Assembly (NCBI RefSeq): GCF_963855985.1
Contig: NC_087090.1
Span: forward strand, 12,770,501-12,834,500
Length of the DNA: 64,000 nucleotides
Direction: 5' to 3'
Source of the DNA: Ostrinia nubilalis
Lineage: Eukaryota; Arthropoda; Insecta; Lepidoptera; Crambidae
Of this stretch, positions 1-10,999 are shown piece after piece. The position numbers and the translations under genes are program-made. The notes beneath the pieces were generated by a model. The model was not told the DNA's origin and ran no database searches. It worked only from the letters and a program-made list of their open reading frames with translations. Positions within the stretch are counted from its first letter, which is position 1, and each line of letters opens with the position of its first letter.

Positions 1-513
1 CGCAGGCAAAAGCTAGTCTTATACGCTAGTCGCAACCAATCTTCAAGATAAACTTTTGCGACACGACACCTCCTCGTACAGGGCCAGCTCCGCGCCCTCT
101 AGCTTCACGCTGGACCGAGATTGGTAGACGAGCTCTATTTTTCTCACTCGCAGGTACACAAACTTCTCATTTCACGCAGGTGAAGAAGCTAGTCTTGTTT
201 AATACACTAGTCGCAAACAATCTCCTAGCTGCATACGCGACACGACCTATTTTTACAGCGCTAGCTCCACCCCTTTTATTTCGACGCTGGACTGAGACTC
301 ATAGAAGAACTTCTTTTACCACGCGGGCGAAGCTCCCGCAGCTTTAAGTTAGTCCTTTATTATACACTAGTTGCAACCATTCTCCTAGCTACACTTACGG
401 ACGAAGGAGTGCGCGCAACCTCTTTATATAGCGCTAGCTCCGCCCCTTCTAGTTTGACGCTGGACCGGTACTCGTAGACAAACTTCTGCTCCTAACTAGT
501 CTTCTACACTTAC
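1..513 (-). repeat. tandem array of decayed copies of the MAGUK GK exon boundary
   Basis: Three truncated copies of the beginning of the adjacent GK exon lie directly downstream of it: about 62-145, 247-325 and 405-490. Each is followed in the gene's direction by donor-side intron-like sequence with a shared motif (ctagtcgcaacca-like at about 26, 206 and 367). Unit spacing is about 150-180 bp. Copy 405-490 still reads [20 protein letters not shown] and ends near a gtaagt. Copy 247-325 has a stop (GCTGTAAAAA region). Copy 62-145 has lost the K-rich start. The middle of the exon (the [12 protein letters not shown] part) is absent or rearranged in all three. They look like local duplications of an exon/intron junction with internal deletions, not functional exons. 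Confidence 0.75.
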
Positions 514-3500
514 GCGGCACGACGGCCCCGAAGCGGTCCGGGTGGTCGTGTATCATCTTGTTCTTGAGCGTGCGCCGGCCCACGCCGCGCGTGCCCACCA
601 GCGCGAGCGTGCGCCGCAGGAACGGCGGAGTGCGCGCCACCTCCTCGTACAGAGCGAGTTCCGCGCCTTCTAGCTTCACGCTGGACCGGGACTCGTAGAC
701 GAACTTCTTTTTTTTCTTGGATATCTGTGGACGAAATAGTTTTTATATGCAACTGGCTGGAAGAATTGAGAATGTTACTAGGTATGCAAAATTACTTGAA
801 ACCTATGTTACAGTTAAGCTTTTACATTTACAAATACATTACTTTTTATTTCATTCAAAAATACCCAGTAGTTATGATTTTATAGGCATTCAAAGTTCGC
901 TTAAATATTGAGTCCCGCCGACGGTCACGTGACCCCGCGTGACGTACATTCACAGTGTCCGCTCACTAGAAAACGGATATAAACATACTTAAATACATTT
1001 TTTTTTGTAAATACATACTTATTATACATATTAACACCCAGACCCATCACAGAAATTAAAATTGAACCAAACCCAAACTTGATGCGATTGTGTCATTTTA
1101 TTGCGAATTACCTTCCAGCTTCATCATTAGACCCCGATTACTATATAGAATTAAAATACTCATCAATACAAAACGAACGAGCCCAAACTCGATGCATTTA
1201 AGTCGTTTTATTATAGAGTTCCTATGGCCATCTTCCAGCTCCATCATCAGATCAGCTCCATGTCATCATAATATTGCATGGTCATCCAAATCACATGTGT
1301 TTGCGAAATTTCAGCTTAATCGGTTGCCTGGAAGTGGGTCTTAATTCAGCTTGCAAGATTCCACCCATACAAATATGAGCCAGTCGTTGTAATATGACGT
1401 CACGCGTATAAAATGGCGGGCCGGCCGCCGCCCGCACTTTTAAAATTCAATATCTTGGAAACTAATTGACGTATCGAAATAATTCTTTCACGTGTATTTT
1501 TTATTTTTAACAGAGAATACAGAAAGCTAAAAAACAAAATTAGTGAACATTCTTCATTGCTGATAGTGGAACTTCTTTTTTTTTCTTGGATATCTGTGGA
1601 CAGAATACTTTTTTATGACACTGCTAGCTGGAAAAATTACTGATAGTGGAACTTTTTGGGCATCTTAAAACTAGATGTGTATAAAAGTGCTTGCGCCACT
1701 TTAAATACTGTGGGCACGGCACTGGATGCAGGCAGCATAGGATAGGTCGTTATGGAAATCGTTGGGGGAGGCCTTCGTCCAGCAGTGGAAGTCATTTGAC
1801 TGAAACGAACAAATGTATATAAAGCATAACCTGTCAATATTTTTTCGTATGTCATTGTGCTACTGTACTTATTCCCGGAGAGATTAGTTATTTCCCGCTT
1901 TTTTTTAAATAGTTTCAAGAACTTTAAATAGAAGTTTGTTGGCGTGTATTTAAAACCAATTAGGAACAACAGAAAGTTTTTTCTTTAATATAAATGGAAG
2001 AAAAGATATTTTTACAGACAAAAAAAAATATTCAGTAACATTAATATATTGAAACTAACGAGCAAGTCTTACAATGGCAGCAATTATCTAATAACAAAAG
2101 TTAATGTGTGAAATTGTACATGACTCACAGCAATTATTCCACTGGGAATGCGTTAGGAATGCACTTTTAAATTGATATTCATCGGGCATATTAAAACAAT
2201 GGCCATGAACAACAATCACTGGAGGATGTAAATTATAATTGCATTATTCAGATACACTCAGCATGAAATAGAAATGAAAAGAGCATTGTTGAAAAAATAT
2301 GCAATACAGCATATTGTTTGTAATTTTAAACATCTGTTTGACAATACAATCAGAGTTAGTTGCAATGTTTTTATAAAAACAATGTCTTTCTATACTGTCA
2401 CAGAAATTATAAAGTATTCAAAGTACGACATATTAATAACATCTTAAATAACAGAGAAGTAAATTACTGAAGAGAATAATAAGCTTTAATAAGTACCCTC
2501 TGGTTTTTTACACATTAGAAATTCTAAATATAAAAGTTTTGACTAAACAAAATATCTCACCCTGGCTCCACAAATGCTGATTTTGTGCACAAAGTCTGCT
2601 TCGGGCGGCACATACGCTTTACGCCGCTCCTCAAGCTCTGGCGATGGGATTAACCCAACAACCTCAGGGTTTTCTACATGGCTTGCTTGCCACCAGTTTG
2701 GGTCTTTTCTATCTGATACCTAAAACATAATTAGTATGTATTAGTATAGATAAGAGCAGCAATATAAAGTGAAAATAATTCAAAGTTATAAAGCCTTTAC
2801 AGATTAGTTTCAAAGTTTTGTGTACTTCTCAGTTTTGTCTATACTTACTTGTAAAATATCTCCTCTTTTAAATTCTAATCCTATTTCCTTACATGGCAAT
2901 AATGTATCTTCTTTAGGGTCATAGTCAAATAATGCTCTCATATAACACTGTAAAATAAAAAGCAAAATGTTACATGACACAACTCTAATAATTTCATGAA
3001 TAGAATATAATTTTGTCTAGGAATAATACTGAAAATACTTACAGTAAGTTTATTGCTTAATTGATTATTCTTATCCTTTAAATTAGGTCCAACTTTGAGT
3101 GATACTCTATCATTGGGCTTAGATACGGCCTCCTTGAGCTGGTCTTCTGAGTTTATCTGCACTCCGTCTACTTCGAGCAAGACATCTCCGACTGAGAGCA
3201 GGGCTTGCTTGGCCGCAGCACTACCCGCTAATATCCTAGCTACTATTAACTGTCCATGTTCGTCTGTTGTTACCTGTTATTGACAAACATTTTGTAAATT
3301 AAACATAATTTTTTTTAAATCTTCAGCTCAATTTTCACATAGTTTATGGAGTATTGTAATAAGTCTTGTTTTAGTATGTTAGAAATATCATATTTTGGGC
3401 ATAAAAATAATATTGAAACTATTCGATTTTTTAACTCTAATTTTATGACTCTCATCTCCTACTTGGTTAATTATTCAACATAGTAATAACTAACTCTATC

Positions 3501-6500
3501 TCATTTCCTTATCTAATTACCTTTATGGTAATTCTTCATTATTGTAATAATAACATAAGTAACTTACAGTTAACCCTAATGGTTGTCCAGGTACTTTTCT
3601 AAGGCCAACTACTTTGACGGTTTCTATCGGCATGTCTCCGTTCTCCTCAGGACTGTCTGCACCTTCAGCGATGTCTTTACTATCCTCGTCCTTCACAGCT
3701 GCTTTCTCATCGATGCCTGAACCTCGTTCAAGCCAAATGGCACCTATTTGGTCATGAGCGTCTATTAGTGCCTGTAAAAAATTGAGAATAGCATTATTTG
3801 TTAAGAATGAAAGAAAAAGAATGACTTTCTCTTAACACTTAAGGACTCGCTAATGGGTCTAACGGACCCAGTCCTTCAATTTTTGTGTAATAACTTTTAA
3901 GTTTTGACATTTGCGATGTTGTCGCTCTTAGTACCTTTCTACGACATTGTAGCACGGATAATAGCGGTCGTACTCGACAAATAGCCCACTGCATGTGAGT
4001 GCTACAGACGAAAAAGGTGTTTTTGAGTCCGCTGGACCCGGTAAATAAAGTGATTTTTTTTAAAGTTCTATACTAATTTCTCATTAATTGTTAATTAGTA
4101 TAAGTAGGCAAATCATAGTACTTTACGAAAATATACAAGCCATTTTTTTAAATAATTAATTACAGAAATTTTCAAAAATAACCTTAATTTTACCAAAAAA
4201 ACTTCAATTACTTAAATAAGTTGTTATTTTAGAAAAAGGCAATAAAAATTACTATTTGGTTTACTACTGTCTTTGTTTATATCGTATTTTACTTCTAATA
4301 AAGTAGTTTTCACTTTTATTAACTGTCTTTGAAAAATACATAGGATTTTATATACTGGGTCCAGCGCACCCGGTAGCGAGTATGGATGTTACAAATGAAG
4401 GTGCGAGTCCTTAAGTGTTAAAGAAATTGATTCGGGAAGGTTAAATAGTATTTATTTAGGCATAAAAATGAAATAATTTATGTTTATAGAAGGCAGAGAG
4501 CATTGAAAGTAGTAAATTATGAAAATAACCAACTGGCGCGCCCTAGTTGTTCCACTAAGAATCTAATTCGAATCTTCAGCATATTAGAGTACGATAAGGT
4601 GTAGGCGTGTCTAATTTCGAGGCTGGCTTACCCTAAAGTGAACCCGCGACAACAAAATCGCGAGCTCCGCTTGTTCGATAGTCCGAATGTTGTTCCCTCG
4701 GTACTCGCTCAGCGACTTTATTATGGTAACGTTGCCAAGCGACGCGGGCTTCACCACCAAATCTTCCTCCGATTCTATAGACTGTAAACACAACACTCAC
4801 CAGTAATTAACCCAATCAAGTTTAACGACACTCCAAAATATGGAAACCGATAGGCGTGGCACTTGTTGTTATGTTTCTTGAATGAAAAGTTGCGAAGTAA
4901 TGTCGATGCACTGAACTGCGATGGTTAATGGAGCGTCACAGTGAATTCAAATAAATTTCGTTGCGTACAGGTGAAGAAATAATTTATAAACAAAGTAATC
5001 GTTCGAAATTGATACAATGGGCAGCCGAAACTTGATTTCACATCAAACATCACTCTTCCTCCCGTACGCTTTGTACGACTGACAGTTGTACTATCAGAAT
5101 ATTTTGTAGTAAAAGCAAATATTTATTTCATAAAATAAACTTTACCAACTTGCAATAGTGTTTAAATTAGAATAACAAGGGCAGTTACTTAGTTCATTCA
5201 TAACATTACTAGAAAGGAGGTAACGTCATGTGTCAAAATGACAATGGTGCCAACCCAACGCCATGAATGAGAAGTGCACAGTGGGGCATTCGGCAAAAAA
5301 CCTTCGCTGGCAACTTGGTCGATAAATGACCATTTTATGGTCATGGTCAGACAATAATTAACCCTTAATCCATACAATTCGTAATAGGTTGAGTTTTCAG
5401 CGAAGCATGATTAATAATTACATAAGAAGATTACTTAATTACCTCACATCTTCTTCCAAAATCCGGGCTTTCTACAATGCTCTTCAAAAATATTACTTCA
5501 TGGTTATTGAGATCATCTTCAGGTTTAGGTTCTTCTTTCTCTGAAATAAATCATTTTTTTACCAACCAAAAAAGGGCAAAAATGAAATTGAATCATGACA
5601 AGGGAGGGATTAGTACTGCATAGAGAGGGATGTCTGAAAAGGAAAAATGTAGGACCTATTACATTTTTTTTATTCTTGTTTGTGACACAAAAAAAATCGT
5701 AAAGGTTGAATGTGTTTTCCCGCGCGACCGATTCGAGGACATAAAAGGTCACGCACGCCATCATTTTTTGTAACATATCAATCTGTTGTTATTAAATTGG
5801 GCGGGGGTTGGGGCGCGTGGTCCCGAGGGCATGTGGTATGAAATTGAGGACAGTGATACAGGCATATAGTTCCAAAATACTGAACTGTCCTATGCATGAC
5901 ATTGACAGCGAGGCGCCACCGTCAATACCGGATCGCTGGTTCCGATTTTTGCCATGTTGGAAACCATATAGTTGAACGATGGTAGCGCCCTCCTGTCATT
6001 GAGTTTGGTGGGACAGTTCAGCGTGGGTCATCTTTAACAGGGTTGTTTGGTAAGTAATTTGATTTAGCAAATTACTGAAGGAATTACAAAAATCATGATA
6101 ATGTGTGTTATTAAGTATCACGATGATACTATTTTGAAAAATTAGTTATAATTATTGATGTATGCTCTTTGTCGTAGATTACGTGTTGAATAATGTACCG
6201 TAGTAGTAGTAGCTTATAAATAATAATATTTCTTTTTTTTCAACTATGAAGTTATATTGCAGGCCTAAGCGTAACTACGTGGTAATAGCTCTTCAAGGTG
6301 TGGTGAGACCGTGAGATATGACAATTAATTAGTACAAACACAAATCAAAACGTAGAAGGGTGCGACTCTGTTGCGAAAATGTTAACAACTTTTTCGACAA
6401 TTCATAAAATGTTTGTAAAAGCACAGAATAATAATAAGTAAAGGTCGTTATATTCGAGCAGCGAAATAGCTCCAGTTGATTGTTTCAGTAACTACTTTAC

Positions 6501-9500
6501 AAAACCATTGTCGATGAAAAGTTGTGGTGGAATTTGAGTTCGCGATAAGTCGTGCCGTCACCGCAGCGCCGTGCTTTCCGTAACGCACGCAGCTGTTGAA
6601 TTTCAAGAAAGCTTCACGCACGCTAAGCTTTACTTACTTCCGTCCGAATACGTTTGACAAAAAGCTTTAGAATTTGAACTTTGTGGTTTCGTAAAGTAAC
6701 GTTCACCTATTTACTTACACTTTTAACTTAATTAGCTACCTACTAAGTAACTACCTTAATAAAAACAAAATAGAATAGGTAAGTGGGTATTATAAACGGC
6801 ACTATTTTACTGTCTGTTTAGGTACCAAACTGTTTCAGTCTCTGTGGTAAAGTAAACCGTAACGCTCATTTGATGATACTAATTAACTCGACGATCACTC
6901 GGATATTGTTTGCGGAGCCGCCCCTGTTGGAAAATTAACACCCTAATTTTGTTAGCCTACAGGAACCATCCAACAATGAAAAGAAGGTAATATCATTTTA
7001 TGCCTATAACAGTCCACAGCTGGACAATAGGTCCTTCCCTAATATGCGCCATTTTATCCTGCCTTCGGCTTGTCACCTACCGCTTCTGCTAGCGATCTTT
7101 TGCAAATCGTCACTCCTAGCTTAGAGGGTATTTTTTAGTTATGATTGCTAGCACAGCCTTTTTATTTGTTAATCTAGTCCCGACCTCATCTAAAACGCAG
7201 TTATGTAGAGTAGAGGCTCCATTTGATAGCACTAATTAACTCAACGATCACTCGTGCAATTATTTGCACAGGCGCCCCTATCGTAAAACCAACACCATCA
7301 ATTTTGTTAGCCCACCGCAGGGAAAGGGACGATACAAATAATTTATGGGTTTGGTGCAATTTTTCTGCTTTTATTTTGTGCAGTTATTGCTTTATTATCA
7401 GAGAGCAGAAATAACAGGAGTAGCAGCGCGCGTTTATTTCCATACAAAAAAATTTCGCCATTTCCTGAGGGGGACGAGGTAATGACATTTGTGTAACAGC
7501 TGATGGCGCTGAGACACTATCGATATTTTTGTCGATGAGAATCATTGCTCTATGGTTCATAGTCTATGGCTCGTTTAAAAAAATGATATGAATTAATTTA
7601 TTATCCTATGGGAGATTCAACATTTCAGATCTCTATTTAAAGGAAAATACGCAAAAGTTTGGCATTTCTTCCCTAGCACGAATACGAATTGTGAAAGTTA
7701 AGAGTTATATGAAAAAAACTAAAAAGTCATTTATATAGGCTCTTAAAAAGCACTTTTACACGTCCCAGTATTAACCCTACCACCATTACCCTACACTACC
7801 CATGAAATAGGTACCTAATATTCTTATATACCAAACATGACCCACGGCCATACTCCCTTGGCAAAGGGGATCGACTATCAGCCTTAGGCCCGGTTTCCAC
7901 CAAAGCAGAGCGGTACGGAGACGAGAGATGTACGACGAAGCTGGCAGGCTATTTCCACCAAAGCGGAGCGGAGAAGAGCGCAGCGGTGCTGAGACGAGAG
8001 GAGATGCGTGAGCTGTGCGTAGCTGTTAGCTGTCAGTCTATTGCTATCTATGAAATACCGCACCGCTCCGCACAACTCCACACCGCTCCGCTCTTCTCCG
8101 CACCGCAAGGCAGCGTCAAATTCTATAGAAAATCAAGTGCACCTGATTCTTCTCCTCTTGATTCATTTCCATCGAAGCGGAGGGGAGTGAAGATGTGCAA
8201 ATAAGGGAATCTGATTGGATTCAAAAAACTTCTCTGCTCCACTCCGCCTTAGTGTAAACCGGGCCTTAGAGGATGAACAAGAGGTGGCATTTTGAGCATT
8301 CATGCTCTTTCAATATTCTTTATTACTTTAGCGTATGTGAAGGTACATAGAAGGTTAGTTCAATGTCGAAATTCAACTTTCAAAGATGGTACGGAACTCT
8401 GTTTTAATTTTCTTTTGTTCGGTTTATACGTAAAATTATTTACAGGAGAGAAGTAAATCTTTCTAACAATACAATCACCAAGTCGATGTCGATATCGATA
8501 TTTCATATTGTGCTGTACCACACTAAAATTTCCGCTGGGTGGCCAGCGTATTGAAATAAAAATGTACACACTTTTGACTGACCATAATATGTAAAATAAT
8601 GAAACAGGCAATGTATTACCTACTAACTAAAATCAGTCATACTCTATAAAAAAACACCAGTTATCGTTAAAGTTACGTTGAACGTTAGGTGGTGCAACTC
8701 AGACTAAGAAGGTCAGTTCAACGTTTACAAAGTAACGAGAAAAAGCAATAATAAAATTAATCTTTTTCTGTTATAAAAAAAAACTGTTCATAGTCTTCTG
8801 ACTGATCGCATGATGGAATAAAGGAAAAAAAAAAATAAAAAAAATAAAAAAAAAAACCTTTTTCAACTTCAAAGTTGGCACGGAATTCGGTTTCAATTTC
8901 CTCTTGTCATGTGATTTAAAAATGAAACAGGTAGTATCAAAATGCATTGAGCAAACTGCGCTCCAACGTTTTGGAGTCCAGGATACATGATTGTTACAAG
9001 CCTGGATCCAGATATTGCGAGTAGTTGGATCTTTTGGAAATCTGTAAAATAGCGGGAACTTACTTAACAAGTTTATTATGTCAGGGTAAATGTGATAAAT
9101 TGAAAATTATTAATAATCGCCGGTTATTATGAATAATTCCCGACAGTCGAGGTAAAAGTAATAAATGAATTTACATTTATCAGTGATTATTAATAATGTA
9201 TTAATACTAACAAATATAATAAAAGAGAACACCTATTGGCAGTATCAAATTGTTTGCATAGAATTTCGATTATATTGTTATAAGTAGGTACACTATCCTT
9301 AAAATATTACACAATTAGGAATTTTTGCTTTCCAGTCATTCCAGTGGCAACACTTCTAGAAATTTAGTTTTTTGCAAATTTAGTGTATTAATTAATGTGA
9401 AATAAATAAAATAATATTTACCGATGGAATGTAATGTTGTCCTTTTCAAGATTTGATGTTTCAGATCTCTTCTTACAATTAAAAACACTGCAATTCACCA

Positions 9501-10708
9501 TTTTTATCGCAGCACGTTACTCTTCAATAGTGACATTTGGAATATGTCATTGGTGGCGCTGCAACTAGTTTTTATAAACTGAGTGAACCACTGGTCTACT
9601 TACATTGCTAGAGGGGATTGCCTGTCAGTTCCACTCCTGTTATTTCTGCTCTCTGTTTATTTCTGCTCTCTGTTTATTATTCATGGACTTTTATGTGACA
9701 AATAGGTACCAGACAATAGAACAATATAACGTCTACTACTACAATACTACTACTATACAAAATGTGCACAGTTAGAGCACAAAATAGAGTAACTAAGGTA
9801 TTTTTACTGAAAGAAGGGAAAATGAGCATAGCAACTGTCTACATGAGTGTACCTACCATAACGGGAGATGTGACGGGAGTGATTGATGGATTTAAAATAG
9901 GTATCCTTTTGGCGTGGGCGTGAAGGTAAGTAGACTGTCAAACATCGACGTAATACTCATCATTTTTAATGCTCAACACGAGTAAGAGCCTACCTAAGTA
10001 TGTATTATGATTTCAGACTGAAATTCAGCTTATAGTAGGTGGTTAAAATGTCTAAAGATGATGCATTAGAAAACACAAAATACTTAGTTGATAAAGCGCT
10101 AATAAAACGTCGTTATTCGATTTTGGAATGTAATTGCATATCAAGTGAGCGTGTTAGGAAATGCAATAAACGGAATTTACATACGTTTTTTTTTGTTGTT
10201 TTTTAAAAACATAAACAGATGGATTGGTGAGGGATAGTCATTTAATTTCGCGACTTTAGTGGAAGGGATTTAAGCGTCCCTGCTCTACATATACTTAATA
10301 TCGCCTGAAATAATGATTTGACGCATATTTCACAGTACTTAACACATTTTACCTCGCTCATGGCCGAACAGCATTTTCCAAGCGCAAATAACAAAAACGT
10401 AAAGTTTCTGTCGAGTTTCACGATTGGTAATTGCCACTAAATATAAATACCGAGGTTTTCTGTCACACACACTCAAATAACCGGTACTTGCATGAAAATT
10501 ACGAGTTAACAGTCAGTAATTTTGCTCGCGTGACCTAACGTTACGAAGAAATCATGCGAAAACTGGAGGCGAAATTGCGAATCTTTTAGGTTATGTCTGT
10601 TGATCGTGTTAGAAATTACTCACGTTCATCCGGCGGTTTGTTGCCGAGAGCGAGATCCCTGAATCCCCGCCAGTTGACGGTGTAGCGTCCGCTGCGTCGC
10701 ACCATCAT
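514..10708 (-). CDS. vari: varicose/MPP2-MPP6-like MAGUK scaffold, 5' part (8 exons, cut by left edge)
   Basis: Membrane-associated guanylate-kinase-family scaffold; in flies Varicose organises septate junctions under the plasma membrane, binding partners through L27, PDZ, SH3 and a catalytically inactive GK domain. Coding exons read on the minus strand: 10708-10624, 5540-5443, 4781-4632, 3771-3568, 3273-3043, 2947-2849, 2719-2561, 724-514. All have GT/AG ends and agreeing phases, giving 412 residues. Seen: an L27-like stretch about 40-125 ([10 protein letters not shown]), PDZ about 162-250 (GQPLGLT, then [11 protein letters not shown]), SH3 about 257-325 ([32 protein letters not shown]), a KKKKK hook before GK, and the GK start with [14 protein letters not shown]. 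The SH3-GK link and the CYMRALF start fit the vari/MPP2/MPP6 branch rather than CASK or Stardust. Start chosen at the first of two ATGs in a CpG-rich first exon; its phase 1 end joins exon 2 exactly. The rest of GK lies beyond the left edge. The L27 N-half is short compared with relatives, so a missed small exon is possible. Confidence 0.85.
1020..1375 (+). repeat. dispersed moth-type repeat with two tandem monomers
   Basis: Two diverged monomers lie side by side, beginning near 1070 and 1182. They share the block cccaaact-gatgc-tt followed by gt.ttttat and a later ttccagct-catcat-aga block. The 3' part (1255-1370) ends with gaagtgggtcttaattcagc and ttgcaagattcca. From memory this looks like a common lepidopteran interspersed repeat; the family name is not claimed. 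It lies in the last visible intron of the MAGUK gene. Confidence 0.5.
1569..1645 (-). repeat. duplicated 3' splice-site region of the MAGUK GK exon
   Basis: About 75 bp here match 702-770: the same 5' end of the GK exon (a run encoding ISKKKKK), the same ccacag acceptor and the following intron sequence up to the agctggaa motif, with scattered differences. The copy stops after the first dozen codons, so it offers an acceptor but no usable exon. It sits in the intron between exons 2719-2561 and 724-514. Confidence 0.7.
1690..1812 (+). mobile_element. RTE-type LINE 3' end relic
   Basis: Degenerate copy of the C-terminal tail of a LINE ORF, recognisable from the end block that corresponds to [14 protein letters not shown] in better copies in this window (23.6 and 49.8 kb): gtcgttatggaaatcgttgg, then ccagcagtggaagtc and a tgactgaaacgaac tail. 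Frames are broken. Located inside a MAGUK intron. Confidence 0.6.
3836..4417. mobile_element. piggyBac-type MITE (TTAA target site, 15-bp TIRs)
   Basis: Bounded by TTAA at 3832-3835 and 4418-4421, with perfect 15-bp terminal inverted repeats CACTTAAGGACTCGC / GCGAGTCCTTAAGTG. Length 582 bp with no coding capacity. Subterminal GGACCCAGTCC and GGGTCCAGCGCACCCGG-like blocks recur near both ends. TTAA duplication is the hallmark of piggyBac transposases, so this is most likely mobilised in trans by such an enzyme. It sits in an intron of the MAGUK gene between exons 4781-4632 and 3771-3568. Confidence 0.85.
5880..6021. mobile_element. short TIR element, about 140 bp
   Basis: Ends carry the 11-bp inverted repeat CTGAACTGTCC (5880-5890) and GGACAGTTCAG (6011-6021). 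The right subterminal block, a gcgccctcctgtcattga run around 5988-6003, recurs inverted near 36395-36415, which supports a dispersed repeat. No target-site duplication is obvious. It lies in the first coding intron of the MAGUK gene. Confidence 0.45.
6866..7310. repeat. pair of diverged direct repeats
   Basis: Blocks at about 6866-6960 and 7217-7310 share long stretches in the same order: catttgat-ga/gcactaattaactc, then acgatcactcg, then a gcgcccct/ccgcccct part and attttgttagccnac. A 250-bp spacer separates them and contains a LINE-tail-like segment at about 7005-7140. This may be one element interrupted by the LINE relic, or a local duplication. Confidence 0.55.
7005..7140 (-). mobile_element. 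possible LINE 3' relic
   Basis: The minus strand around 7005-7060 carries a block like those that end moth RTE-type elements (ggacctattgtccagctgtg gact, then ttataggcat). Frames are lost and no tail repeat is clear. It interrupts the pair of direct repeats at 6866-7310. Confidence 0.35.
7885..8269. mobile_element. MITE with TIRs aaggcccggttt
   Basis: The left end reads ttaggcccggtttccacc and the right end, reverse-complemented, taaggcccggtttacact, giving inverted repeats of about 15 bp. The 385-bp interior is rich in short ccgctccgc/gcggagcgg blocks in both orientations and can fold back. No transposase. It lies just 3' of the THAP relic in a MAGUK intron. Confidence 0.65.
8355..8610 (-). 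pseudogene. decayed copy of the THAP-domain C-terminus
   Basis: Reads ...[17 protein letters not shown], matching the [17 protein letters not shown] end of the THAP domain about 500 bp upstream at 8.9 kb. The rest of the domain, including the zinc ligands, is not recognisable. DNA similarity (ctttcaaag-tggtacggaa versus cttcaaagttggcacggaa) shows a common origin, so a local duplication has decayed here. Confidence 0.6.
8858..9501 (-). CDS. THAP-domain gene or gene fragment (two exons)
   Basis: Exon 9501-9422 ([11 protein letters not shown] start, phase 2) joins exon 9041-8858 ([14 protein letters not shown]) through a good acceptor ttttacag. The product has the whole THAP zinc-finger pattern: C-x4-C at residues 4-9, the RFPKDP block, W in VSWTPKRW, C-x2-H in VCSMHF, and the closing [15 protein letters not shown] domains bind DNA and occur in transcription factors and P-element-type transposases. 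No further exon was found; after KLKK the frame runs into an A-rich simple stretch. Nested in a MAGUK intron on the same strand. Either the 5' part of a gene with unseen exons or a transposon-derived remnant; the domain itself is intact. Confidence 0.6.
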
Positions 10709-10960
10709 CGAGGTGCGGTGTGGAAACGCGGTGCGGATGCGGTACGGATGCGGTGGCGAGGCGTCGGGCCACTGCCGCTGGCTGGTTTGGCATAGCCGGC
10801 TAGTGCGACGCGGCAGGCGTGCGCGGTATCGACGCGCCGACGCGTCACGCGGCCGCCGTCAGCTGAGCGGCACGTCACAGCGCCGCCCGCCCAGCCGCCC
10901 TACCGCGCTTGCGCACTGAAACCGCCCCGCACGTTACGCTGCGAGCGCATTGTCTGACGA
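10700..10960 (-). promoter_or_regulatory. CpG-rich 5' region of the MAGUK gene
   Basis: A sharply GC- and CpG-rich block in AT-rich surroundings runs from the first coding exon upstream, with cgcgg, gcgacgcgg and ccgccc repeats. This is where the 5' UTR and core promoter of the minus-strand MAGUK isoform starting at 10708 would be. No TATA box was seen, and the transcription start is not determined. An open frame on the plus strand (10713-10919) is an effect of the base composition. Confidence 0.4.
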
Positions 10961-10999
10961 TAAAATTCTCGGATGACATTTTTTTCAGTTAAGATTATA

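Noticed and set aside
405..490. Third GK-exon copy as a real alternative exon
   Set aside because: It lacks the K-rich start and the GK core, and splicing it in would not rebuild the domain. Decayed neighbours suggest a relic.
10713..10919. Plus-strand ORF in the CpG-rich block
   Set aside because: R/C/G-rich translation typical of GC-rich promoter DNA; it overlaps the antisense first exon of the MAGUK gene.
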